The notes beneath the pieces were generated by a model that did not search any database, had not been told where the DNA came from, and saw only the letters and a list, made by a program, of their open reading frames with translations. Of a stretch of 64,000 bases of DNA, positions 40,388 through 47,557 are shown piece by piece. Each line of letters opens with the position of its first letter. Position 1 is the first letter of the stretch. This DNA is from CALMEC01 sp964393105. Lineage in GTDB: Bacteria > Actinomycetota > Thermoleophilia > Miltoncostaeales > Miltoncostaeaceae. The DNA is taken from positions 47,356 to 111,355 of the forward strand of contig CAYMSM010000060.1 of assembly GCA_964393105.1 (NCBI GenBank). Reading direction: 5' to 3'. Made by a program: the position numbers and the translations under genes.

Positions 40388-41517
40388 GCCGCCGACTTCT
40401 CACCGTGCTGAGCGGCGTGGGAACGCTCCTGGCCCTCGTCGCGATGCTCGTGTTGGTCGCCGCGAACAGCGACGACACGTCTGGCAGCGCTCGCGCCGAC
40501 AGCCCGTTTCGCGCCGGAGCGTTGACGGTGGGGCTGCAGGACGACCAGATCACCGGTGTCATCGACGAGCCCGTTTCCGCGCGAATCGACCGGCTTGCGT
40601 CGACTGGGGTGGCGTTTTCGCGCGTCGACGTGTCGTGGCCCGCGATCGCCGTGACGGCTCCCGCCGCACCGACCGATCCCAACGATCCGGCCTACCGATG
40701 GACCCGGTACGACGAGGTGCTGGACGGTCTCGCTGCACGCCGCATCGAGCCGATCGTCGTCTTTTCGGGATCGCCGGGGTGGGCCAACGGCGGAAAGGGG
40801 CCCGAAACGGCTCCGGACATCGAGGCGTACGGCGCCTTCGTGCGTGCGTTCGCCAGCCGGTATCAGGGACAGGGGCGCGCCCGGGTGGGCGTGTACGAGC
40901 CGTGGGATGAGCCCAACAACCCGCTCAAGCTGATGCCGCAGTGGGACGAGTCGGGAACCAAGCCGGCGTCGCCGGCGATCTATGCCGGCCTGCTGGATCG
41001 CGCGTATTCCGAGATCAAGGCGGTTGCGCCCTACGCCATCGTCGTCGGGAGCAGCGCAGCCCATATCGAGACCAGCATGCCCCCGGTCGGCGGCGTGAGC
41101 GTGCTCGATTGGGTCGCCGGCCTTACGGCACTCACTCCGCGCATGGATGCCGTTGCCCAACATATCGAACCGACGATCGCCCCCAGCGCGCCGTCCGATG
41201 CGGTGCCCTCCTTCGCCACGATGCCGCGACTGATGCAAGCACTCGACAAGCTCGCCCCGGGGGCGCCCGTGCTGATCACCCGATTCGGATACGCGACGCC
41301 GCCAGGCGGGTTGTCCGAGGCCGACCAGGCGGCGTTCATGACGCAGGGCCTGCAACGACTCGCGGCGCAGCCGCGCGTGCGACTGGCGATGTGGAGCTCT
41401 GTGCGCGACACCCCGGGACGGTACTTCGGGTTGCTGCGCGAGGACGGCGCCGAGAAGGCCGCATGGCCCGTGTTCGCCAACGGTCCCAAGGCCCTGCCGT
41501 CGGCGGCGACGCCGTGA
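40384..41517 (+). CDS. Glycoside hydrolase-like protein lacking the nucleophile
   Basis: A 377-residue protein with an N-terminal signal anchor (about 5-27) and a GH-A-like barrel. It is a paralogue of 7817-8959 (shared blocks: FSRVDVSWPAI, PNDPAYRWTRYDEVLDGL, GSPGWANGG). The acid/base motif is changed to WDEPN (Glu176 kept), but the nucleophile strand reads LITRFGY, with Arg300 where the paralogue has Glu295. It is therefore probably not a hydrolase and may bind a glycan. It lies between an F420-type gene and rlmN, with overlaps on both sides. Confidence 0.75.
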   Translation: MSRRLLTVLSGVGTLLALVAMLVLVAANSDDTSGSARADSPFRAGALTVGLQDDQITGVIDEPVSARIDRLASTGVAFSRVDVSWPAIAVTAPAAPTDPNDPAYRWTRYDEVLDGLAARRIEPIVVFSGSPGWANGGKGPETAPDIEAYGAFVRAFASRYQGQGRARVGVYEPWDEPNNPLKLMPQWDESGTKPASPAIYAGLLDRAYSEIKAVAPYAIVVGSSAAHIETSMPPVGGVSVLDWVAGLTALTPRMDAVAQHIEPTIAPSAPSDAVPSFATMPRLMQALDKLAPGAPVLITRFGYATPPGGLSEADQAAFMTQGLQRLAAQPRVRLAMWSSVRDTPGRYFGLLREDGAEKAAWPVFANGPKALPSAATP

Positions 41518-42527
41518 GCACGGTCGTCGAGACGTTCCTCGCCGATCTGGGCGAGCCGACGTACCGTGCCCGCCAGGCGGCCGAGGCCAAACGGCGCGGG
41601 GCGTCCGGGTGGGACGGGGTTACCAGCTGGCCCAAGGCGCTTCGCGAGCTTGTCGCGGAAGCGGTGCCCTTCTGGTCGGTCACGCCCGAGGCGAGGGCCG
41701 TGTCGACCGACCACACGGTCAAGTGGGCGCTTCGCGCAGGCGACGGCGCGCGGATCGAGACCGTGTCGATCGCGCACGCCAAAGGTCGGCGCACGGTGTG
41801 CGTGTCAAGCCAGGTCGGCTGCGCGCTCGGATGCCGATTCTGCGCGACGGCCCGGCTGGGGGCCGGACGTAACCTGACCGACGAGGAGATCGTCGACCAG
41901 GTCGTGCTCGCCGCCGGCGCCGCCGAGCGCGATGACGCCCGTGTGACGAACGTCGTGTTCATGGGTATGGGCGAACCGCTGCAGAACCTGCAAGCGGTGC
42001 TCGCCGCCGCCGCACAGATCTGCGACCCGGAGGGCCTGGGACTGTCGACCCGGAAGGTCGCGATCTCGACGGCAGGCTGGGTGCCCGGCATTGACGAGCT
42101 CTCGCGCCATCCGCTGGGCGTGCGCCTGGCGATCTCGCTGCACGCCGCCGACGACGCGACGCGCTCGGCCCTGATGCCGATCAACAACAGGTGGCCGATC
42201 GCGAACCTGCTTGCGGCCTGTCGCAGGTACTGCGATACGACACGTCGACGTGTCTTCATCGAGTACCTCCTGTTGCACGAGGTCAACGATTCGGTGTCGG
42301 ATGCCGCGCGCCTGGCGTCGCTCGTTCGCGACGGCAACTTCCACGTCAACATCATCGAGTACAACCCGACCGAGGGTCCCTACCGGGGCAGCTCCTCGAC
42401 TCGCCGCGAGACGTTCATCGCCGCGCTCGAGCGCGCCGGTGTCACCCCGTCGGTCCGCCGCTCCCGCGGCGCGGACATCGACGCTGCCTGCGGCCAGCTT
42501 GCCCTGCGCGGGATCGTTCAGGACTGA
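41514..42527 (+). CDS. rlmN: 23S rRNA (A2503-C2)/tRNA (A37-C2) methyltransferase RlmN
   Basis: A 337-residue radical-SAM methylase. The [4Fe-4S] motif is C103-ALG-C107-RF-C110, preceded by the family's Cys96, and the methyl-carrying cysteine is in DIDAACGQL near the C-terminus. Also visible are FMGMGEPLQN, STAGWVPGI and LAISLHAADDATRS. It methylates A2503 of 23S rRNA. GTG 41514 overlaps the glycosidase-like gene as GTGA; the longer frame upstream is a shadow. Confidence 0.95.
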   Translation: MSTVVETFLADLGEPTYRARQAAEAKRRGASGWDGVTSWPKALRELVAEAVPFWSVTPEARAVSTDHTVKWALRAGDGARIETVSIAHAKGRRTVCVSSQVGCALGCRFCATARLGAGRNLTDEEIVDQVVLAAGAAERDDARVTNVVFMGMGEPLQNLQAVLAAAAQICDPEGLGLSTRKVAISTAGWVPGIDELSRHPLGVRLAISLHAADDATRSALMPINNRWPIANLLAACRRYCDTTRRRVFIEYLLLHEVNDSVSDAARLASLVRDGNFHVNIIEYNPTEGPYRGSSSTRRETFIAALERAGVTPSVRRSRGADIDAACGQLALRGIVQD

Positions 42528-42548
42528 CGCGCGCCCCGGCTCTGTCCG

Positions 42549-42847
42549 TCACGGCCATCCGCGGCATCTGCGCCGCGATGCCCACGCTCGAGCGGTCGGC
42601 GTGAGGTACTCGGCCCCTCCCACCTCCTCCAGCGCTGCGCGTACCGACCACAGCGCGCTCCGAAGCGACGCCCGGGCGCTCGTCTCGAGCACGTCGGGCC
42701 AGAACCTGCCGGCGAGTCGGGTTCGTGGACGAAGGCCAGGGTGCAGCAGCAGGTACGCCAACAGGGAGCGCGGCCGCAGCCCCCGTAGCGGAGGGACCAC
42801 CCGTCCACCGACGGCGAGATCACCGAAGAGAGCCGCACGTGCATCAT
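42549..42847 (-). pseudogene. Remnant of a BTAD/SARP-type regulator (frameshift, truncated)
   Basis: Reading leftwards from ATG 42847 the first codons give MMHVRL. A surplus CT dinucleotide near 42828-42831 shifts frame; removing it gives FGDLAVGGRVVPPLRGLRP, then LLAYLLLHPGLRPRTRLAGRFWPD and ASLRSALWSVRAALEE. This is the winged-helix half of AfsR/SARP regulators. The conserved similarity stops near LTPTA and an in-frame stop follows at 42549, so the BTAD and later domains are gone. It is about 90 residues where the family has 250 or more. Confidence 0.65.
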
Positions 42848-42986
42848 CACTGGTGAGTCTTGCGGTTGCTCCCGGCCAGATATCGGCCTGTGAGATCGGT
42901 TTCGGCCACGTATGATTCGCGTGCACTTCGTGCGCATCGCCACGAGGTGTCGTGCAAGCAGACAAACCAAGCGGGGGGCCGTTGAG

Positions 42987-43199
42987 ATGGCAGATGAGAG
43001 CGTGTACAGGGTGATCGACGTCGTCGGCACCAGCAGCGAGTCGTGGGAGGCGGCAGCCCGTACGGCAATCGAGACGGCTGCCGGCAGTCTTCGCGATCTG
43101 CGCGTCGCCGAGGTCATCAAGCTTGACGTTTCGATCGAGGACGGCAAGATCGTGCGTTTCCGCACGCGCTTGAACCTCTCGTTCAAGTACGAGGGCTAA
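42987..43199 (+). CDS. Dodecin (flavin-storage protein)
   Basis: A 70-residue dodecin: VYRVIDVVGTSSESWEAAARTAI, VAEVIKLDVSIEDGKI and FRTRLNLSFKYE. These 12-mers bind flavins (or CoA) between stacked Trp residues; the Trp is in SSESWEAA. ATG 42987 is the natural start by family length. Its TAA stop is the left copy of a TAA duplication flanking the MITE-like element, which therefore begins right after the gene. Confidence 0.92.
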   Translation: MADESVYRVIDVVGTSSESWEAAARTAIETAAGSLRDLRVAEVIKLDVSIEDGKIVRFRTRLNLSFKYEG

Positions 43200-43359
43200 G
43201 CCTGGATCCACCGCCCCTCGCGGCGCGGATGCGGGCGGATCGCCGTCGCCATACGGGTTCGGGGTCAACCCGAAGGATGCACCCTGCGGGTGCTCCCCCG
43301 ACACCCGCCTGACTCGGCGCCCGCACGCCCCGCATCCACGATTGTCGGTGGATCCAGGC
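43200..43359. mobile_element. 160-bp MITE-like element with 14-bp terminal inverted repeats
   Basis: The ends GCCTGGATCCACCG (43200-43213) and CGGTGGATCCAGGC (43346-43359) are perfect inverted repeats. TAA is directly repeated on both flanks (43197-43199 and 43360-43362), as after a 3-bp target duplication. No open frame is credible inside. An internal hairpin GCACCC-TGC-GGGTGC lies at 43279-43293. This looks like a non-autonomous element mobilised by a transposase elsewhere. Confidence 0.55.
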
Positions 43360-43437
43360 TAAGGGCCGCCCGTACGAGAAGCACTGCGGCGATCTGGCGC
43401 CCGCACCCGTCGCCAGAGGGCGCCCGCGAGACGTCTC

Positions 43438-43578
43438 CTAGTGATGGTGCGGCGCTGTGCAGCCCTCGTGGTGGCAGTGGCACTCGGGGGCGTCGGCGCT
43501 GCCCTCGCAGAACGGTGAGCAGTAGTCGCTCCCATCGGCGGCTTCGCAGGTGCACACGGTGTGGGCGCAAACGGCCAT
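43438..43578 (-). CDS. Bacterial metallothionein, SmtA/BmtA-like
   Basis: A 46-residue protein, too small for most gene finders. It has 8 cysteines (4, 9, 11, 20, 24, 33, 35, 40) and 7 histidines, with motifs VCTCEAADGSDYCSPFC and CHCHHEGC, as in SmtA/BmtA metallothioneins that bind Zn, Cd or Cu in a zinc-finger-like fold. The C-terminus ends in HHH. ATG 43578 is preceded by GGAGAA 9 nt upstream and the frame ends at TAG 43438. It lies 17 nt after a peroxiredoxin gene on the same strand. Confidence 0.85.
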   Translation of the reverse strand: MAVCAHTVCTCEAADGSDYCSPFCEGSADAPECHCHHEGCTAPHHH

Positions 43579-43595
43579 ATCCGTCTTCTCCAGGT

Positions 43596-44063
43596 CTAGG
43601 CGTTACAGGTGTTCACAGCTGCCACGATGGTGTCCTCGTCGGGGATCTCGGGCGGAACCGGGATATCGGCGTGCCGGATGATCCCCTGCTTGTCGATGAC
43701 GAACGTGGCACGCGCCGAATGGCCACGCACATCCCGGTACACGCCGTAGCTCTTGGCGACCGCCCCCTTGGGCTCGAAGTCGGCCAGCATCAGCGTCGCG
43801 TCGAGTCCGAGCGATCTGGCGAACGCCGCCTGGGCGTGGAAGCTGTCGACGGATACCCCGAGCACTTGCGTCTGCACGTCGGCGTACCGGCCCTCGTTGG
43901 CACCGATCTCGGTGAACTGCTTCGTGCACCCGCCGCTGAAGGCCAACGGGTAGAACACGAGGACGACGTTCTTCGCGCCGCGGAAGCTCGAGAGCGTGAC
44001 GTCCTGACCGGTCTGACTCGTGAGCGTGAAATCCGGTGCCTCGTGTCCAACGTCGACAGCCAT
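43596..44063 (-). CDS. Peroxiredoxin, AhpE/Bcp-like
   Basis: A 155-residue thiol peroxidase: APDFTLTSQTGQDVTLS, then FYPLAFSGGCTKQFTEI with peroxidatic Cys46, and VSVDSFHAQAAFA. A second cysteine near the C-terminus (Cys153) could resolve the sulfenic acid. It reduces hydroperoxides, probably using thioredoxin. ATG 44063 has GGGAAGGA upstream. Cotranscribed with the metallothionein, so the pair probably protects against metal and oxidative stress. Confidence 0.9.
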   Translation of the reverse strand: MAVDVGHEAPDFTLTSQTGQDVTLSSFRGAKNVVLVFYPLAFSGGCTKQFTEIGANEGRYADVQTQVLGVSVDSFHAQAAFARSLGLDATLMLADFEPKGAVAKSYGVYRDVRGHSARATFVIDKQGIIRHADIPVPPEIPDEDTIVAAVNTCNA

Positions 44064-44126
44064 GACGTCCTTCCCGGGGGTTGTTCTTGCGCAGGGTAGT
44101 ACACCGTGTCCGTCGAGACGCAGCGC

Positions 44127-44132
44127 TACTCT
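44127..44132 (+). promoter_or_regulatory. -10 box for leaderless small membrane gene
   Basis: TACTCT, then 7 nt, then GTG 44140; no ribosome binding site. Confidence 0.45.
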
Positions 44133-44139
44133 TCCCCAT

Positions 44140-44349
44140 GTGACGGTTGACAAGGAACGGCCGCGCCGCCGCGGCGCCCCACCGGAGCGAGGGTGGACCC
44201 TCGGTGCCGATGGGCTGCCCCGGGCTGCCTGGGGCAGCCTGGCCGTCCTGCTCGTGTCGCTGTCGGTGCTGCTGTTCGTGCTCGGCTACTACGGCTACGG
44301 AGCGCTGGTCATGGTCCTGGCCGCGGCGGCGGCGGTCAACATATGGTGA
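44140..44349 (+). CDS. 69-aa membrane protein
   Basis: A 69-residue protein with a charged N-terminal third (DKERPRRRGAPPERG) and one or two membrane helices (AWGSLAVLLVSLSVLLFVLGYYG; ALVMVLAAAAAV). GTG 44140 follows a TACTCT box. The next gene starts 7 nt before its stop. Not a recognised family. Confidence 0.6.
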   Translation: MTVDKERPRRRGAPPERGWTLGADGLPRAAWGSLAVLLVSLSVLLFVLGYYGYGALVMVLAAAAAVNIW

Positions 44350-44516
44350 TCGCCGAGCGCGCGGCCACGGTTCTTCGACATACCCACCCCGATGTGGAGC
44401 CGTTCGAGGTCGATTGGCCGACGCTGGCCGAATGGGTGGCGCAGGTGGGGATCGATCCGGACGACGACGTACTCGTCGCGGCCGCGCTCATCGCCTGGGA
44501 ACAACTGCTGGGCTGA
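44343..44516 (+). CDS. 57-aa acidic protein, faintly IscX-like
   Basis: A 57-residue acidic protein (VIAERAATVLRHTHPD, VDWPTLAEWVAQVGIDPDDD, ALIAWEQLLG). The spacing of HPD, a TLAEWV helix, DDD and a closing AWE helix recalls IscX, but similarity is weak. ATG 44343 overlaps the small membrane gene; GTG 44346 (GTGA overlap) is an alternative. Convergent with lipB. Confidence 0.5.
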   Translation: MVIAERAATVLRHTHPDVEPFEVDWPTLAEWVAQVGIDPDDDVLVAAALIAWEQLLG

Positions 44517-44522
44517 TATGCA

Positions 44523-45182
44523 CTACCCGGGCACGAGGTCGCGCACGTCCACGGGCGTGAGCTCGCCGAGGCCGAGGCGCTCGGTCAGCGCGGTGGCCAG
44601 GGCGGCGTCGATGCGGCTGCGACTCGGATCGCCGCGCTCGTGCGCGATGGATGTCGCCGCGACGTCCGGAGCGCCGCAGGCGGACATCCGTGCGAACCAC
44701 GTCAGATCGGGATCGCGGTTGAGCGCAAGGCCGTGCGTCGCGATGCCGCCACTGATGCGAATGCCGACGCTCCCGAGCTTGCGGCCCTCGACGTACAGGC
44801 CCACGGTGTCGTCGCCCGGGACGGCACCGGGGATGTCGCTTGCGTCGGCCATCGCCCCGACGAGCGCCTGGACGAACCTGCGCACCCCGCCGTGGGAACG
44901 GACATCCGCGATGACGTAGCCGGTGGTCTGCCCGGGGCCGTGCCAGGTCATCTGACCACCGCGGTCGCACTGCACGCACGTCGCGCCCAGCTGTGCCAGC
45001 CCTGCGTCGTCGATGAACAGGTCGTCCCGCCTGCCATGACGACCGAACGTGTACACAGGGGGATGCTCCAGGAGCCACACGACGTCAGGAATGGCGCCCC
45101 TTGCCCGCTCGGCTGCCAACGCGCGCTGCAGCCCCCACGCCCCGAGGTAGTCGATCCGGTCCGAGGTCAGCAGCACGGCCAC
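44523..45182 (-). CDS. lipB: Octanoyl-[ACP]:protein N-octanoyltransferase
   Basis: A 219-residue LipB. Conserved elements: LLEHPPVYTFGRHG, the RGGQMTWHGPGQTTGY block, GRKLGSVGIRI with the catalytic Lys, HGLALN, and SACGAPD with the catalytic Cys. It transfers octanoate from ACP to lipoyl domains, such as that of the E2 encoded at 46157. GTG 45182 follows a TAGGAT box by 6 nt. LipA is not in the window. Confidence 0.93.
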   Translation of the reverse strand: MAVLLTSDRIDYLGAWGLQRALAAERARGAIPDVVWLLEHPPVYTFGRHGRRDDLFIDDAGLAQLGATCVQCDRGGQMTWHGPGQTTGYVIADVRSHGGVRRFVQALVGAMADASDIPGAVPGDDTVGLYVEGRKLGSVGIRISGGIATHGLALNRDPDLTWFARMSACGAPDVAATSIAHERGDPSRSRIDAALATALTERLGLGELTPVDVRDLVPG

Positions 45183-45194
45183 GCCCAGATCCTA
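45183..45194 (-). promoter_or_regulatory. -10 box for leaderless lipB
   Basis: On the minus strand TAGGAT (45189-45194), then 6 nt, then GTG 45182. Confidence 0.45.
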
Positions 45195-45227
45195 GTGTCC
45201 TTCATTTCTTGACGGCCCCTTCATCGG

Positions 45228-46022
45228 TCACCCGTTGGGCGGGTCCCCGTACTCCGCGACGACGAGGCGGTAGCCCAGGTCGAGCTCGTCACGATCGAGG
45301 AGCCAGGAGTTCGCCGCATCCCACGCTCCCATACGCAGGTCCTCGGACAAGAGGGCCAACCCGTCCAGAAGCGCATCGTCACCGACTGCAGCGAGCGTCG
45401 AGATGCTGCGCCGAACGTGGCTTGCCAGGTACAGCGACGGCCGTCGCCAGTACGCCCCCAGGATCCCATCGCGACAGTCGTGTGGGATCGGTACGACCTC
45501 GACTCGAACATCTCCACCGAGCGTGCGGGTAACCACATCGAGCGGCGGGAACCGGCGCGCGTCGGCACGTGCCACGGCGGGGAAGTACTCGTAGAGCCAG
45601 AAGCTGTCCACCGCGGCGGGGTCCAGCGTCAGTACGACCGCACGACGGCGGGCGACACGTCGCATCTCGCGAAGTCCTGCGAGCGGGTCCTCCCAGTGAT
45701 GGATCGTCAGGATCGCCATCGCGGCCGAGTAGCCGTCGTCCCTGAACGGGAGCGCCTCGGCAGAGGCCTTGACGACGGGCGCGGCGCCGGTGCGGCGCTG
45801 GGCGATCACACGGTCGCTCGGCTCGACCGCGACCACACGCCGGTTGGGCGGCTCGTACGCGCCGGTGCCCGCGCCGATGTTCACGACAGAGGGCGCTCCG
45901 CCGACCGCCTTCGCGATCCGCTGCAAGATGCGCGGGTCGGCCCGACGCGTCGAACCGTAGCCACGGTCATGCACATCATCGGCGACCGCTTGACCGCCAT
46001 GCACCTGTGGGGACTGTTCCAT
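45228..46022 (-). CDS. Class I SAM-dependent methyltransferase
   Basis: A 264-residue methyltransferase with motif I VVNIGAGTGAYEP, motif II VVAVEPSDRVIAQR, motif IV-like YSAAMAILTIHHWEDP and a C-terminal substrate region. It resembles UbiE/methyltransferase-11-type small-molecule methylases; the substrate is unknown. ATG 46022 has a strong AAGGAGG ribosome binding site 8 nt upstream, so it is well translated. It lies between lipB and the dehydrogenase operon as a separate unit. Confidence 0.85.
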   Translation of the reverse strand: MEQSPQVHGGQAVADDVHDRGYGSTRRADPRILQRIAKAVGGAPSVVNIGAGTGAYEPPNRRVVAVEPSDRVIAQRRTGAAPVVKASAEALPFRDDGYSAAMAILTIHHWEDPLAGLREMRRVARRRAVVLTLDPAAVDSFWLYEYFPAVARADARRFPPLDVVTRTLGGDVRVEVVPIPHDCRDGILGAYWRRPSLYLASHVRRSISTLAAVGDDALLDGLALLSEDLRMGAWDAANSWLLDRDELDLGYRLVVAEYGDPPNG

Positions 46023-46156
46023 GTCGTTGCCTCCTTGCGTGCCATGCGTGGCGATCCACTGGGACGAAACCTACAAAAACCATGGTACCCAGTTCGACGT
46101 CTGGAGAAACCTGGTCGAACGGTTAGTTCTCACGCGACGATCGGGTGGTCAGGACA

Positions 46157-47557
46157 CTAGAGCACAAGCGCCCCCGGTCGCTCCATGAGCTCCGTGATGC
46201 GTGCGACAAAGGTGGCCGCCTCCGCTCCGTAGACCGCGCGGTGATCGACGGAGAGCGTCAGCGTCAACATGTCGCGCACGACGACGTCGCCGTCGACGAC
46301 CACCGGGCTGGGCTTGCTGCGGCCCACCGCCAGGATGGCGGCCTCCGGCGGGTTGATCACGGCGAGGAAGCGGTCGATCCCGAACATGCCGAGGTTGCTG
46401 ATCGTGATCACCGAGCCCTCGAGCTCGTGCGGGGTGATCGTCCCGTCCCGGCAGCGGCCGACGAGTCCCCGGACCTCGGACGCGATCTCGCCGACGCGCT
46501 TGGTGTCGGCGAAGCGGACGACCGGAACCAGGAGCCCGCCGGGGACGGCGACTGCGATGCCGATGTGGACGCCTGAGGGAGCGATGAGGGCGTCACCGTC
46601 GAACCTGCTGACGGCGTCGGGGCGCTCGGCGGCGGCCAGGGCGACCGCGCGGATGATGAGATCGTTGACGGACGGGCCCTGGCCCTCGGGCGATGCGGCG
46701 ACGAGTTGCTTGCGAAGCTCGATGAGGGCGGTCACATCGACGTCACGCTCCAGGTAGAAATGGGGGGCGCCGGGCTTGGACTCGGCCATCCGTCTGGCGA
46801 CGGTTCGCTGAAGGCGGCTCAGTGGGATCCGCTCACCGGGCGCAGCACCGGGGGCGGTGTCCGGTGACGGCGTCTCCGCCGTCGCTGCGGGTGTCTGGGA
46901 GGCGGGCGCAGACACCGGCGCTGTGGGTGCGGCGCTTGCAGCCGCAGCCGCGGCTTCGACGTCGTCGCGGACCACCCGTCCCGCCGGTCCGGTGCCCTGG
47001 ACCGCTGACAGGTCGACACCGAGTTCCTCGGCCAGACGCCGTGCGAGCGGCGACGCGCGCACCTGATCACCGGGTGCGGGGGCGGAAGGTGTCGGCGGTG
47101 CGGCGGGAGGCGGGGGCGCGATCGCGGCGGGGCTCGGACCGTCCTCGTCACCGGCTCCCGGGTATGTCTCAGGAGGCCGGAGCTCCAGCCCGATGGACGA
47201 TCCGGTACCGTCGTCGGCGGTGGGGATGCCGGTGGGCTCGTCGCCCGTATCGGCGGCGTCGGGCGCTCCGTGGGCCTCCGCGGCGACAGGTCGGTCCTCC
47301 GTTGTGGCCGCAGGAGCTGGCACCGCGCTGCCTTTGCCGATCGTCGCGATCGTCGCTCCGATCGGCAGGCTGTCGCCGACCTGGGCGACGATGCGGAGTT
47401 GACCGGAATCGGGTGCCTCCACCACCATGTTCGCTTTGTCGGTCTCGATCTCGACGATCGGCTCACCCTTGGTCACCTCGGCACCGTCCTGGGTGAGCCA
47501 CTGCAGAACGGTGCCCTCCTCCATGGTGTCCGACAGCTTCGGCATCAGAAAATCCAT
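46157..47557 (-). CDS. 2-oxoacid dehydrogenase E2 (dihydrolipoyl acyltransferase)
   Basis: A 466-residue E2. The lipoyl domain (1-75) has IETDKANMVVEAP with lipoyl Lys41. A long Ala/Pro-rich linker carries a peripheral-subunit-binding domain (RASPLARRLAEELGVDL). The acyltransferase core follows another linker. The catalytic His is in SVDHRAVYG; the Asp common at the sixth place (DHRxxDG) is Tyr here, a variant. It accepts acyl groups from the E1 encoded upstream; E3 is not in the window. Start overlaps the E1beta stop as TGATG. Confidence 0.92.
   Translation of the reverse strand: MDFLMPKLSDTMEEGTVLQWLTQDGAEVTKGEPIVEIETDKANMVVEAPDSGQLRIVAQVGDSLPIGATIATIGKGSAVPAPAATTEDRPVAAEAHGAPDAADTGDEPTGIPTADDGTGSSIGLELRPPETYPGAGDEDGPSPAAIAPPPPAAPPTPSAPAPGDQVRASPLARRLAEELGVDLSAVQGTGPAGRVVRDDVEAAAAAASAAPTAPVSAPASQTPAATAETPSPDTAPGAAPGERIPLSRLQRTVARRMAESKPGAPHFYLERDVDVTALIELRKQLVAASPEGQGPSVNDLIIRAVALAAAERPDAVSRFDGDALIAPSGVHIGIAVAVPGGLLVPVVRFADTKRVGEIASEVRGLVGRCRDGTITPHELEGSVITISNLGMFGIDRFLAVINPPEAAILAVGRSKPSPVVVDGDVVVRDMLTLTLSVDHRAVYGAEAATFVARITELMERPGALVL

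Noticed and set aside
43200..43359. Simple terminator of dodecin instead of a mobile element
   Set aside because: The arms are 132 bp apart and flanked by TAA direct repeats, which a terminator would not need; still not excluded, hence moderate confidence.
44343..44516. Firm assignment as IscX (Fe-S assembly)
   Set aside because: Only loose spacing of HPD, WV and DDD agrees and no isc genes are nearby; left as a weak resemblance.
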